Positions 1-8,626 of a stretch of DNA of 64,000 bases are shown piece by piece. Under the pieces are notes generated by a model, which was not told the DNA's origin, ran no database searches, and saw only the letters and a list, made by a program, of their open reading frames with translations. A program made the translations under genes and the position numbers. The stretch comes from QHXW01 sp963752965. Lineage in GTDB: Bacteria > Acidobacteriota > Terriglobia > Bryobacterales > Bryobacteraceae. Position 1 is the first letter of the stretch, and each line of letters begins with the position of its first letter. Location: the NCBI GenBank assembly GCA_963752965.1, contig CAVWAJ010000017.1:434001-498000 (forward strand). The letters run 5' to 3'.

Positions 1-288
1 AAAGAGATCCTGTCGTCCCAGGACCCCAAGCCCGCCGGGCTGCGCATAGCGGTCGTTGGCGGCGGTTGCTCCGGGTTCAGCTATTCGATGGCTTTCGAGA
101 ACACGCCGAACATGCTCGACAAGACCTACACCTATGACGGTCTGAAGGTGTTTGTCGACCAGGCCAGCATGCTGTACCTCGATGGCGCTCAAGTCGACTA
201 CGTGGAGACCCTGGAAGGCTCCGGCTTCAAGTTCTCGAATCCGAACGTTAAATCGACCTGCGGCTGCGGCAGTTCCTTCAACGCGTAA
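1..288 (+). CDS. IscA/ErpA-type iron-sulfur carrier, 3' part
   Basis: This is the C-terminal 95 residues of an A-type iron-sulfur carrier of the HesB/IscA/ErpA family, cut by the left edge of the window; the frame is open from base 1. The two diagnostic cysteine motifs are visible: GGGCSGF near the start and CGCGSSF four residues before the end. In this family these cysteines bind and pass on a 2Fe-2S or 4Fe-4S cluster to apoproteins in the cytoplasm. The motifs do not separate ErpA from IscA or SufA, and no isc or suf gene is visible on the right side, so I give no symbol. Confidence 0.9.
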   Translation, partial: KEILSSQDPKPAGLRIAVVGGGCSGFSYSMAFENTPNMLDKTYTYDGLKVFVDQASMLYLDGAQVDYVETLEGSGFKFSNPNVKSTCGCGSSFNA

Positions 289-327
289 AGCGGCCCGGCT
301 TCTGCAATCGGTTTGCGCGCTGCCCCA

Positions 328-1326
328 TTACACGAGCAGCCGCGTGATCACCCACCCCCCGCAGACGAGACCGCCGAAAATCACGGCAGCCAGCAACAGC
401 GGTCGTGTGCCAGCCTGTTTCAATTGATGCCAGCGGGTTGCCATGCCTAGCGCGAACATGGCGCTGGAAAGCAACACTGTATCAAAATTGATGACATGTG
501 CCCGCATTACCGGGGGCAGTGTTACGACAGACTGCGCGACAATTACGGCGCCGAAACAGAACACAAACCAGGGAAACTTGATTTGCCGGGACGCGCCAAC
601 TCCCCTGCGCAAGCGGCTGATGATCACGAGTACTGGAGCTAGCAGCAACACCCGCAGCATCTTCGTGATGACTGCCGTGTCGCTAGCCGCCTGGCTCACG
701 GCGCGGCCCGCCGCAAGCGCCTGGGCCACCTCATGCACGGTCGCGCCGGCATAAATGCCGAACTGGCGCTCAGTGAAACCTGTCAGAGGATAAAGTGCGG
801 GATACAGGAACATGGCGGCGGTTCCAAATACCACCACCGTGGCCACAGCGACACTGACTTTGTGCGATTCGCTTTCTATCACGCGATCCGTGGCCAGCAC
901 CGCCGCCGCGCCACAAATTCCGCTGCCCGCGCTCACCAGCAGCGCCGTGTCCCCATCTAATCGGAATACCCTGGTGCCAAGCCAATACCCGATCAGCAGC
1001 ACACTGCCGATCACAGTCAAGTCGAAAACCAGCGCGCGCGGCCCGAGGTTCGACAGATCTGTCACCGTCAGCCGGATGCCATAGAGCACAATGCCCAGCC
1101 GCAGCAATTTCTGTTGACAAAACTGCAGGCCGGGATGGATTCGCTCCAGCAGACCCCGTGGCATGGCGTTGCCCGCCGCCATTCCTGCCACGATCGCCAG
1201 CGTTAGCGGGCTGAGTTGCAGCTTACGATTCCACGAAAGCATGGCCGCGGCCCACGCCAGCAAGGAAGCCGCCAGGCACAGTGCCGTACCTGCGACGAAT
1301 TCTCTGGATATCTTCGGAAGGGACAT
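328..1326 (-). CDS. YeiH-family putative sulfate exporter (UPF0324)
   Basis: This 332-residue polytopic inner-membrane protein belongs to the YeiH/YadS (UPF0324) family, which databases label putative sulfate exporter; the substrate is not firmly established. The sequence has about ten hydrophobic segments and the family's glycine-rich stretch GSGICGAAAVLA in the middle, followed by YAGATVHEVAQALAAG, a conserved family signature. Length is normal. It is divergent from a LysR regulator 82 bp away, the same arrangement as yeiH and yeiE in enterobacteria, so the pair probably works as transporter and dedicated regulator. Confidence 0.85.
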   Translation of the reverse strand: MSLPKISREFVAGTALCLAASLLAWAAAMLSWNRKLQLSPLTLAIVAGMAAGNAMPRGLLERIHPGLQFCQQKLLRLGIVLYGIRLTVTDLSNLGPRALVFDLTVIGSVLLIGYWLGTRVFRLDGDTALLVSAGSGICGAAAVLATDRVIESESHKVSVAVATVVVFGTAAMFLYPALYPLTGFTERQFGIYAGATVHEVAQALAAGRAVSQAASDTAVITKMLRVLLLAPVLVIISRLRRGVGASRQIKFPWFVFCFGAVIVAQSVVTLPPVMRAHVINFDTVLLSSAMFALGMATRWHQLKQAGTRPLLLAAVIFGGLVCGGWVITRLLV

Positions 1327-1376
1327 TGGGAAGCTGCCCTCAGATTAACCGGCATTCCCAAATAAGTAAAACTGAT

Positions 1377-1388
1377 AATATCAATATT
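1377..1388. promoter_or_regulatory. Palindrome in the LysR-yeiH divergent promoter region
   Basis: AATAT-CA-ATATT is a perfect 12-bp inverted repeat in an AT-rich spot between two divergent genes, 20 bp before the LysR start. LysR regulators typically bind short AT-rich dyads in such positions, so this is a candidate operator. It is inferred from position and symmetry only. Confidence 0.4.
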
Positions 1389-1408
1389 GTTGTTCGGTAA
1401 GACCGATT

Positions 1409-2290
1409 ATGCAGATCACGCTTCGCCAACTGGAGATTTTCGCAGCCATCTTTCAGGAAGGCACGATCACGGGGGCGGCACGCCGCATCGGACTTTCCCA
1501 GGCCGCCACCAGCCAGGCGCTCGCCGAACTGGAAAACCAGTTGCAGCGCCGGCTTTTTGACAGAAATGGCCGCCGGATCGTGTGCAACGCAGCGGGTCGC
1601 GAACTGTTGCCCGCCGCGTTCCAGGTGCTGGACAGGGTTCGCGATATCGAAGCCGGCGCTGGAGACCGCCCGCTGAACCTCAAACTCTGTGCCAGCCTCA
1701 CGGTTGGCAACTATATGCTGCCTTCGCTGATCGCCCGGTTCACACGGCGTCATCGGGACGCTCAATTCCATGTGGCTGTTGGAAACACGGACCACGTGGT
1801 CGCATCCGTGCTGCAGTTCGAAAGCGACGCGGGCTGGGTGGAGGGTTCCTCCCGTCATCCCGATCTCGATTCGTTTCCTTGGCGCGAGGATAAGCTCGTG
1901 ATCGTTGCCGCACCCGGCCATCCGCTCGCAAGGCGCCGGGCCACCGCGGCCATGCTGGCTGAATCCCGGTGGGTGTTGCGCGAAGAAGGTTCCGGCACGC
2001 GCGCCGTTTTCGAGGACGCGATCGAGGGCCGATTCCGCCTGCTCCATGTCCCCATCGAATTCGGAGGGATCGGTGCTGTCAAACGGGCTGTCATGTACGG
2101 CGCCGGATTAGGCTGCATTTCCCGTTCAGCCGTCGAGCCCGAGCTGAAAGCCGGTCAACTACGCCTTGTCCATGCCCCGTGGCTCGACCTGCGTCGCCAG
2201 ATCACAATCCTGGTTCATCGCCGCAAATACATCGACCAGGGCCTGCGCGAATTCCTTCGCTTCTGCGGCATGGACCCGCCGGAACATTGA
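1409..2290 (+). CDS. LysR-family transcriptional regulator (YeiE-like)
   Basis: This 293-residue protein has the normal LysR layout. An N-terminal winged helix-turn-helix (residues 1-60, with the recognition region AARRIGLSQAATSQALAEL) is followed by a periplasmic-binding-protein-like effector domain from about residue 90. The family controls a divergently transcribed target, here the YeiH-like exporter, and usually represses its own gene. The effector is unknown; YeiE itself has been linked to sulfite in enterobacteria, and carrying that over here is inference. The ATG at 1409 gives the conventional MQITLRQLEIF start. Confidence 0.9.
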   Translation: MQITLRQLEIFAAIFQEGTITGAARRIGLSQAATSQALAELENQLQRRLFDRNGRRIVCNAAGRELLPAAFQVLDRVRDIEAGAGDRPLNLKLCASLTVGNYMLPSLIARFTRRHRDAQFHVAVGNTDHVVASVLQFESDAGWVEGSSRHPDLDSFPWREDKLVIVAAPGHPLARRRATAAMLAESRWVLREEGSGTRAVFEDAIEGRFRLLHVPIEFGGIGAVKRAVMYGAGLGCISRSAVEPELKAGQLRLVHAPWLDLRRQITILVHRRKYIDQGLREFLRFCGMDPPEH

Positions 2291-2397
2291 AACGCGTGGC
2301 CCCGTTACCGAGGCGCGCGCACCGACCGCCAACAGTTCGGCGCAGCCCTGGTTCACGCGCTGGCCGAAGCGTGCGTGGCGCACGTTGCAACGTGCCG

Positions 2398-2417
2398 GGG
2401 CGAACTTGAGTTCGCCC
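2398..2417 (+). terminator. GC-rich hairpin after the LysR gene
   Basis: GGGCGAAC-TTGA-GTTCGCCC forms an 8-bp stem with a 4-nt loop, 108 bp after the LysR stop codon. It lacks the U tract of a classical intrinsic terminator, so it may instead be a transcript-stabilising or attenuating hairpin. No better terminator is visible before the next gene. Confidence 0.35.
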
Positions 2418-2504
2418 GGATTGTGTCAAAGGTTACAGACTACCAAAGCAATCTCGCCCTATACTTGCACAAGCCCTAATCGATTTCCCGCCGAAGGAGA
2501 TACT

Positions 2505-2705
2505 GTGAGTTCGGCATCGCAAGGTTTGCAACCCCTCGTCCACCGCACGCCTCCGGCTTCGAATCAACCAAGATGTCCGAGGTGCAAAAGCTATGATGTG
2601 CGGCTCTCCACCCGGCGCAACCTCATTGATATCGCTTTGGGATTGATTGACCTTGCACCCTATCGCTGCCGCTCCTGCCTTCGTCGTTTTCACAAGAGAT
2701 TTTGA
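2505..2705 (+). CDS. Small zinc-ribbon protein, 66 aa
   Basis: This small gene starts at a GTG preceded by a strong ribosome binding site, GAAGGAGA at 2493-2500, five bases upstream; a -10-like TATACT lies at 2460-2465. The product has two CxxC knuckles, CPRC about residue 23 and CRSC about residue 57, and ends in a basic tail (RRFHKRF). This is a typical zinc-ribbon arrangement of unknown function. The spacing between knuckles contains a hydrophobic stretch (IDIALGLIDLAPYRC). The open frame extends further upstream, but that part is low-complexity shadow sequence and the ribosome binding site fixes the start. Confidence 0.6.
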   Translation: MSSASQGLQPLVHRTPPASNQPRCPRCKSYDVRLSTRRNLIDIALGLIDLAPYRCRSCLRRFHKRF

Positions 2706-2867
2706 GGAAATGCGGATACGGAGACCTCAGTCCCTTGTTTTTCGACAGCGACCGTAATCGGGATTTGAGGTGTCCGTCCCTGGTTCCTGGCTCAAACGCG
2801 CGGCGCGTTTCCGAGCCGCGCGCGTCAGCAAGCGGTTTTCAGCCTTTTTCTAGTGTCCTGGCCCAGA

Positions 2868-2890
2868 GTGGGGCGGACGCCCTCGTCCGC
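2868..2890 (+). repeat. GTGGGGCGGACGCC repeat, copy 1
   Basis: The phrase GTGGGGCGGACGCC followed by a GTCCGC arm forms a short GCGGAC/GTCCGC hairpin. The same phrase occurs in reverse orientation at 50078-50092, in another intergenic space, where it again forms a GCGGAC/GTCCGC hairpin. Two copies in gene-free spots suggest a dispersed, REP-like intergenic element. Confidence 0.4.
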
Positions 2891-2914
2891 ACCGGACCCC
2901 CTGGTCCGAAATGT

Positions 2915-3069
2915 GGGGACAAACCGCCCGTTTCCACGCTCTCCGTCACCGCGAATTGGAAAGAGCCGCGAGCAGGATCGCCAGACCCTTTCGCGGCGTG
3001 ATGCCTGGCCGTACAATGAGACAGCCGATGAGGACTGGGACTCTCGCTGTAAACGGGCGGTCTGTCCCC
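2915..3069. repeat. Inverted repeat pair, 19-bp arms
   Basis: GGGGACAAACCGCCCGTTT at 2915-2933 is repeated in inverted form at 3051-3069 with one mismatch. The arms enclose 117 bp without a gene. This is the layout of a small non-autonomous mobile element or of a decayed insertion, but no target-site duplication is evident. Confidence 0.45.
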
Positions 3070-3252
3070 GAGTTCCCCTCAAGGGTATTACGGCGGCTTG
3101 GCCAAGCAGCGCCTCCCATCGTAGTGATTGGGACGTGTTGACGGTGTTGATCGGGGGTGTGGACGGAATCGGGACGGATCCGCCCCTGGTTCATCTAGCT
3201 CACCAGTTCCGCGCCTGAGCGCGATCACGATCACAAGTGACCGGCTAGAATG

Positions 3253-4515
3253 TCACACCGGCCTCCGCCCAAAGACAGCATCGCCGCGCTTTCTGATGGC
3301 TGCAATGGAGGGTCCGTGCAAGTCGGAACTGACCAACTTCTGAATTTCGTCATCGGGTGACGCCAGATCAGCCGTAAAGATGTCCCACAAATCGCGACGG
3401 ACGTCGACGAAGGCCTGCTCTAGATGCGCCAGAGCTTCATCGAGCCTATCCTGGGCGGCAAGCGTACACGCAAAGTTGTAGTGCATCTTGTCGTTGCGAG
3501 GGGGGTCGTTTCCCGTCTCCCAGCTTGAGCGGCTCAACGCGTCACCCAGAATCTTTTCGGCCGTAGTGTAGTCTCGGCGCTTAATGGCGATGTACGAGAG
3601 TTCAAGGCGTGCTCGCTGCTGATTGTCGAGCAAATCCAGGCTTCTACGCAGAATCTCCTCGGCGCGGGGCCACAAATCGGGTCGTTTGCTATCGATCATG
3701 AAAAAGGCCATATCATTGTAGATCGCTGCGGACTCGGCTCCGACTCTATTAGCACGGTCGAAGTAAAACACAGCCCTCTCAAGATCAGAATCGCCCACCT
3801 TGTCGGCAACACTATAGGCCCGGCTTCCGAAAAAGAGCCCAAGACCACGATAGATCCGCGACATCTCGTTTGAATACGCCCGCATGTCCATCATGGCCAA
3901 TGCTGCGACGGATTTCTCATAGAAAAATACGCGTTGTCGCTTCTCTGGTGAAAGCTGACTGAACAAATCCACTCTGCCAGTCGAACCGCTTGACAAAAAA
4001 TCCTGGTCCAAGAGAGCATCGAACTCAGCCAAGATCCGAGAGATCACATGGTTCATATAGCCGAACATGGGAAACTCTCGTCGAATCTCTGCGATCTCGC
4101 CGTCCGCTTTGGCACGCACCTCACTCACCACGTGTTCAAGGCGCTCCAGACCGGAATCGGCTCTGGAGCGGGCGTCGGAAAAGTGCTTCTCCGCCGTTTC
4201 GGCCAACGTGCTCGCCCTTTCAACAGCCTGGTTCACATTGAGGTATGTCGAGACGCCAGCGACGGCTGCAAATAGCGTAGAGAAGAGCAAGAGTATCGAC
4301 GCGAGGCGCTGTAAATCGTCGGCGCGCCTTTCGAGATAGTCAAATTGTGCCTTCAGTACCATTGCCTCGCCGGAGGTAGGCCCGTTTGCGCGACTCGACG
4401 GGAGACTTATGACCTGAAAGGAGGAAAAGATGTATCCAAGCGCGATACCGATTGTAAACACGGCAACGAAGGCCAATGCAAACAATGTCACTCTTCGCAA
4501 TTGCAAGCTAGACAT
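3253..4515 (-). CDS. Membrane-anchored coiled-coil/TPR protein, unknown function
   Basis: I do not recognise a family for this 420-residue protein. It has a hydrophobic segment near residues 10-30, an acidic-basic linker, a second hydrophobic segment near residues 65-85 and then a helical, probably coiled-coil stretch (about 90-150, rich in A, E, R). The C-terminal half looks like degenerate TPR repeats, for example SLDLLDNQQRARLELSYIAI and FACTLAAQDRLDEALAHLEQ. This suggests a membrane-anchored scaffold. The ATG at 4515 is preferred because GAAGGAG lies five bases upstream; a GTG further up (4536) lacks one. It lies just downstream of smc on the same strand. Its looser codon use compared with smc hints at accessory status. 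Confidence 0.6.
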   Translation of the reverse strand: MSSLQLRRVTLFALAFVAVFTIGIALGYIFSSFQVISLPSSRANGPTSGEAMVLKAQFDYLERRADDLQRLASILLLFSTLFAAVAGVSTYLNVNQAVERASTLAETAEKHFSDARSRADSGLERLEHVVSEVRAKADGEIAEIRREFPMFGYMNHVISRILAEFDALLDQDFLSSGSTGRVDLFSQLSPEKRQRVFFYEKSVAALAMMDMRAYSNEMSRIYRGLGLFFGSRAYSVADKVGDSDLERAVFYFDRANRVGAESAAIYNDMAFFMIDSKRPDLWPRAEEILRRSLDLLDNQQRARLELSYIAIKRRDYTTAEKILGDALSRSSWETGNDPPRNDKMHYNFACTLAAQDRLDEALAHLEQAFVDVRRDLWDIFTADLASPDDEIQKLVSSDLHGPSIAAIRKRGDAVFGRRPV

Positions 4516-4591
4516 TGCCACTCCTTCAAACGTCACCTCTGCGGCGCCAAAGAACTAGGGGATGCGCCCAATTTTCGGCCAGCCTCCCTCC

Positions 4592-7500
4592 TTACGCCGC
4601 CGGAGCCGCCGCTACCGCCGCCTGACTGTCGAACTTCACCGACACCAGCCGTGACACGCCCGGTTCCTGCATGGTCACGCCGTACATCGCTTGCGCCGAC
4701 TCCATCGTCTTCTTGGAGTGCGTGATGATGATGAACTGTGTGCCCACGCTCATCTCGCGCAGCAAGCGCATGAGGCGGCTGATGTTGGCTTCGTCGAGCG
4801 GCGCGTCAACTTCGTCGAGCACGCAGAACGGGCTCGGCTGGTAGCGGAAAATCGCCATCAGCAGCGCCAGCGCGGCCAGCGCCTTCTCGCCGCCCGAAAG
4901 CAGCAGCACGTTTTGCAGCCTCTTTCCCGGGGGCGACGCGACAATGTCAATGCCGGATTCCGCGATGTTGGTTTCATCCGTCAGGCGCATCTCGCCCGAG
5001 CCGCCGCCGAACAGCGTCAGGAACGCCTCGCGGAAATTGGCGTTGATGATCTCAAACGCCTCCGCGAATTTCTGGCGTGAAACTTCGTCGATCTCCTGAA
5101 TCGCTTTCTCGGTGTCGCGGATGGAATCGAGCAGGTCCTGCCGCTGCGCGCTCAGGAAATCGTGGCGCTGCTGGCATTCTTCGAATTCCTCGAGCGCCTG
5201 CGGATTGATGGGCCCCAGCGCTTCGATGCGCGCGCGAATCTCGTCGTAGTGCCGCTCGGCTTCGGCCAGCGCGTCGCCATCGGGCAGCACCTCGTCGGCC
5301 GGAACCAGTTCGTCCACGCCGCAGTCCAGCTCGTTGCGGCTGGTCTCGTCCAGATACTTCAGTTCCGCCTGCTTCTTTACCAGGTCGACTTCAATTTCCG
5401 AGCGCTTCTGGTGCGCGGCCTCCACTTCAGTCCGCAATCCCTTAAGCTTTTCCTCCACCCCGGCCAGCATCTCGCGGAGCTGGGTCTCTTCAAACGCCAG
5501 GCGGTTCACTTCGGCTTCCGTGGCCGTGATCTGGCCGGCGAGTTCCGCCGACTTGCGATCCAGCTCGATGTTATCGGCCAACAGCCGCGCGCGCTCGATG
5601 CTGAGACGCTCGATCTCGCGCGTCAGCTCATCGCGGCGGCGCGTGACGTCGGCCAGTTGCGATTCCACACGCCCCAACGAGGCCCGTTCGGCGCGATGCC
5701 GTTCTTCGAGACCCGCCAGTTCGGCGCGCAACGCCGCGTGTTCTTCGCCAATGTGCGCGGAGTCAGCTTCCAGCTCCTCCATCTCCTCGCGCTTGTCCGC
5801 CAGCTCCTGCTCCCGCTCAGCGCGCTGTGTTTCCTTTACGGCAACCGCCTCGCGATTCCGTTCGCGCTGTTCGATGGAGCGCTCGTTCTCGCGCCGCAGG
5901 CGCTCCAGCTCGATTCGCGCCACCGAAATCCGCGAGTTGGCGCGCGAGGTCTCCTCGGTGAGCTTGCGCATCTCATGGTCAAGCGCGAGCGTGTCTTTCT
6001 CGCGCGCTTGTTGCAGGGTGCGCAACCGCTCCAGTTCGCCTGCGAGTACGGTGATTTCGCGGTCCAGCGCATCGGCGCGCGCCACCGAGTCCGCCAATTC
6101 GCTCTCGTGAGCGGTGAGCGTCCGGCTCAGCTCGCGCAGCTCACGCTTCATGGCCAGCGGGCCGCTGGCGGTTTTCTTTCCTCCGGTCAGCGTGCGGCCG
6201 TGGTAAGAGAGACCGTCGGGCAGCAGAAAATAGAAATCCGGATTCGCCTCGGCCAGCCGCTGTGCCTCGGCATGGTCCTCCGAGATGCGGCAATTGGCCA
6301 GGCGCGGCAGCACGTCGAGCGTCTGGCCGGTGAAACCGTTGGTCAGGCGAAGGTAATCGGTGAGCCGCGGGAGGCCGGCGGGAGGCTCTGCCGCTGCCGC
6401 CTCGATGCCCGCTCCGCTGTGCACCAGGAACGTGGCGCGGCCGTCGGTCGCGGCGCGCAGCAGGCCCATGCCTTGTTCGGCCTGGCCCCAGTTTTCGACC
6501 ACCACATACTCCAGCTCGTCGTGCAGAAACTCTTCCGCCGCCCGCTCGTATGCCGGGTCCACATCCACAAAATCGGCTAGCAGCCCCAACGGCCGGAAAT
6601 CGCCGCTGGTTTCGACCGCGCCGAACAGGCGTTTCACGGACTCGGTGGAATAAGCGCGATGCGAGAGAATGTCTTCGAGCGAATTCTTGCGCGCTTGCAG
6701 GCGCGAGTGTTCCGCGCGCAGCGTGTCGATCTGGCCGCGCAATTCCGTTGCGGCGTTTTTGCGCGCCCCCAGCTCTTCTTCGGTGCGATGGCGTTCGCCG
6801 CTCACTTCCTCGATTTCCAACTGGCGCTGCGCCATGGATTCGGAAATCTCTTTGCGCGCTTTGGCCAGCCGTTCGACTTCGGTGGCTGCCGACTCCTCTT
6901 CCTTATTGGCGCGTAAAGTTTCGCGCTCGATGCCCGCCAGGTACTCGTCAATCTGCGCAAGCTGGTTCTGTAGCGTGGAAGTCTCGCCGATCAGCCGCAG
7001 CACCGCCAGGCGCCCCTCTTCGATGGACTTCCCCTGCTGCTGCACGCGTGATTGCAGATTGTCGCGCGTCTGGTTGATCTCCAGCATGCGCTGGCGCGCG
7101 CCGGTGATCTGCCCGTCGAGCTCCGCGGTGGCGGCGCGGTGCGTGTCGCGCTCGCCCGCAAGCGAGTTCGCACGGGTCTCGAGTTCCTGCACTTCACGCT
7201 CGGCTTGCGCCCTGCGCTCTTCGATGGCCCCGGTTTCCCGAACCTGTGCTTCCAGGCGAACGCGCGTGCTCTCCGCCTCTACCTGGAACGCCGCCAGTTC
7301 CTTGCGCAGAGCCGTCAGCCGTGCGTCAGTCTCGTAGCACGAGCTTTGCAGCCGCTCGCGTTCCTGCTCGTTGGCGGTGACGTCTTCCGAGATCGTGCGC
7401 AGCTCGTTCGAAGCCAGATTCAGGTCGAGGGCCGCCTTGGCCGCCTCGCGTTCGAGTTGCCGGAACTGCGCCGCCAGCACCAGGCGCAGCTTGGCGTCCA

Positions 7501-8167
7501 TCTCAGCCTTCATTTCGCCGTAGCGCCGCGTCTTTGACGCCTGGCGCTTGAGCGAGTTCAACTGCCGCCCCACTTCTTCCAGAATGTCGAACACGCGCGC
7601 CAGATTCTGCTTGGCGCTCTCCAGTTTCGATTCCGCCAGGCGCTTGCGCGTTTTGAATTTGCTGATACCGGCGGCTTCCTCGATGATCGACCGCCGGTCC
7701 TGCGGCCGCGAGCTGAGAAGCTGCCCGATGCGGCCCTGCTCGATGATGGCGTAGCTTTCCGGGCCGAGGCCCGTGCCCATGAACAAGTCCTGGATGTCCC
7801 GCAAGCGGGCCAAGTGGCCGTCGATCAGGTATTCGCTCTCGCCAGACCGGTACAGGCGCCGCGTGATCGAGATTTCGCCCGGTTTATCAGGGGCGTGCTG
7901 CGGGTCGTGCATAGTCATCGTGACCGTGGCTAGACCGGTGGACTTCCGGTCGCGGGTTCCTGCGAAGATTACGTCTTCCATCCGCGCCCCGCGTAGACTC
8001 TTGGCCGACTGCTCCCCAAGCACCCAGGTAATAGCGTCACTCAAGTTCGATTTGCCGCAGCCGTTCGGACCAACGACCGCCGCGATGCCGCCGCCGTTGA
8101 ACCGGAGCTCGGTACGGTCGCAGAACGATTTAAACCCCTGAAGTTCCAGCCGCTTCAGCCTGAGCAA
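4592..8167 (-). CDS. smc: Chromosome segregation ATPase SMC
   Basis: This 1191-residue protein is a full-length bacterial SMC, the ATPase core of the condensin complex that compacts and segregates the chromosome. The Walker A motif GPNGCGKS is at residues 33-40. Long coiled coils flank a hinge around residues 520-640, and the C-terminal head carries the ABC signature LLSGGEKALAALAL and Walker B FCVLDEVDAPLDE. The start is a TTG: GGGGAGG lies six bases upstream at 8174-8180 and the product begins with the usual MLRLKRLELQGFKSF. The partners scpA and scpB are not in the window. Confidence 0.97.
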   Translation of the reverse strand: MLRLKRLELQGFKSFCDRTELRFNGGGIAAVVGPNGCGKSNLSDAITWVLGEQSAKSLRGARMEDVIFAGTRDRKSTGLATVTMTMHDPQHAPDKPGEISITRRLYRSGESEYLIDGHLARLRDIQDLFMGTGLGPESYAIIEQGRIGQLLSSRPQDRRSIIEEAAGISKFKTRKRLAESKLESAKQNLARVFDILEEVGRQLNSLKRQASKTRRYGEMKAEMDAKLRLVLAAQFRQLEREAAKAALDLNLASNELRTISEDVTANEQERERLQSSCYETDARLTALRKELAAFQVEAESTRVRLEAQVRETGAIEERRAQAEREVQELETRANSLAGERDTHRAATAELDGQITGARQRMLEINQTRDNLQSRVQQQGKSIEEGRLAVLRLIGETSTLQNQLAQIDEYLAGIERETLRANKEEESAATEVERLAKARKEISESMAQRQLEIEEVSGERHRTEEELGARKNAATELRGQIDTLRAEHSRLQARKNSLEDILSHRAYSTESVKRLFGAVETSGDFRPLGLLADFVDVDPAYERAAEEFLHDELEYVVVENWGQAEQGMGLLRAATDGRATFLVHSGAGIEAAAAEPPAGLPRLTDYLRLTNGFTGQTLDVLPRLANCRISEDHAEAQRLAEANPDFYFLLPDGLSYHGRTLTGGKKTASGPLAMKRELRELSRTLTAHESELADSVARADALDREITVLAGELERLRTLQQAREKDTLALDHEMRKLTEETSRANSRISVARIELERLRRENERSIEQRERNREAVAVKETQRAEREQELADKREEMEELEADSAHIGEEHAALRAELAGLEERHRAERASLGRVESQLADVTRRRDELTREIERLSIERARLLADNIELDRKSAELAGQITATEAEVNRLAFEETQLREMLAGVEEKLKGLRTEVEAAHQKRSEIEVDLVKKQAELKYLDETSRNELDCGVDELVPADEVLPDGDALAEAERHYDEIRARIEALGPINPQALEEFEECQQRHDFLSAQRQDLLDSIRDTEKAIQEIDEVSRQKFAEAFEIINANFREAFLTLFGGGSGEMRLTDETNIAESGIDIVASPPGKRLQNVLLLSGGEKALAALALLMAIFRYQPSPFCVLDEVDAPLDEANISRLMRLLREMSVGTQFIIITHSKKTMESAQAMYGVTMQEPGVSRLVSVKFDSQAAVAAAPAA

Positions 8168-8311
8168 GCCCTACCTCCCCAATCCTTTTTTAGAGACGCC
8201 AATCCGACACATTGTGACCATACTAATCGCGAGACAGTGAAAAGTAAAGTATATTCCACGCGACCCAAGGGGCTGTTTTCGGAGTGGCCACAACATGTTG
8301 TATACCGGTCA

Positions 8312-8626
8312 CTAATCGTGGCTAATTTGCATCCGTAGGAGTGCCGCGCCGAGCGTTTTGCCTTGGGCATCGATGCGGAGGGAGACCGTGCCTCCTCCAC
8401 CTAATGCCTCATATAAAAGAAAGTTTAGCCCACCCAGGTTTGGCAGTTCGAAACGCTCTACCCGCCCCCTTACCATATCGCCAAAAAAGGCCTTCACACG
8501 CTCCGCTGTTAACTCACGGACCAGTAAGGGGTAATCGCGCTGATCGTAAACAATCACACCGATGTTGGAGGTGTCGCCCTTGTCCCCGGAGCGGGTGTGG
8601 GCAATTTGCGACAGCGGGATGGTCAT
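8312..8626 (-). CDS. AtuA-like C-terminal-domain protein
   Basis: This 104-residue protein matches the small domain found fused to, or encoded next to, AtuA/DUF1446 proteins; it opens with the characteristic IAHTRSGDKGDTSNIGVIVY. It is the last gene of a three-gene operon, and its ATG overlaps the stop codon of the AtuA-like gene (ATGA at 8623-8626), so the two are probably translationally coupled and act together. The biochemical role is unknown. In Pseudomonas the Atu system serves acyclic terpene (citronellol/geraniol) breakdown, but this small protein alone does not prove that pathway here. Confidence 0.8.
   Translation of the reverse strand: MTIPLSQIAHTRSGDKGDTSNIGVIVYDQRDYPLLVRELTAERVKAFFGDMVRGRVERFELPNLGGLNFLLYEALGGGGTVSLRIDAQGKTLGAALLRMQISHD

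Larger units (their letters stand above)
2706..3252. other. Gene-free stretch with inverted repeats
   Basis: I find no convincing gene in these 547 bp; the short open frames have no ribosome binding site and no recognisable protein. The region holds a GC-rich hairpin (2868-2890), a widely spaced inverted repeat (2915-2933 with 3051-3069) and a phrase near 2811-2836 (CCGAGCCGCGCGCGTCAGCA) that looks like a dispersed intergenic repeat. It probably consists of degraded or non-autonomous repeat material. Confidence 0.5.

Noticed and set aside
2702..3218. Overlapping short frames in the gene-free stretch
   Set aside because: No ribosome binding sites, no recognisable protein, and they run across inverted repeats.
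5162..6580. Long plus-strand open frame of 472 codons
   Set aside because: It is antisense to the coiled-coil part of smc, whose codon bias leaves the opposite strand open. The product is repetitive and matches no family.
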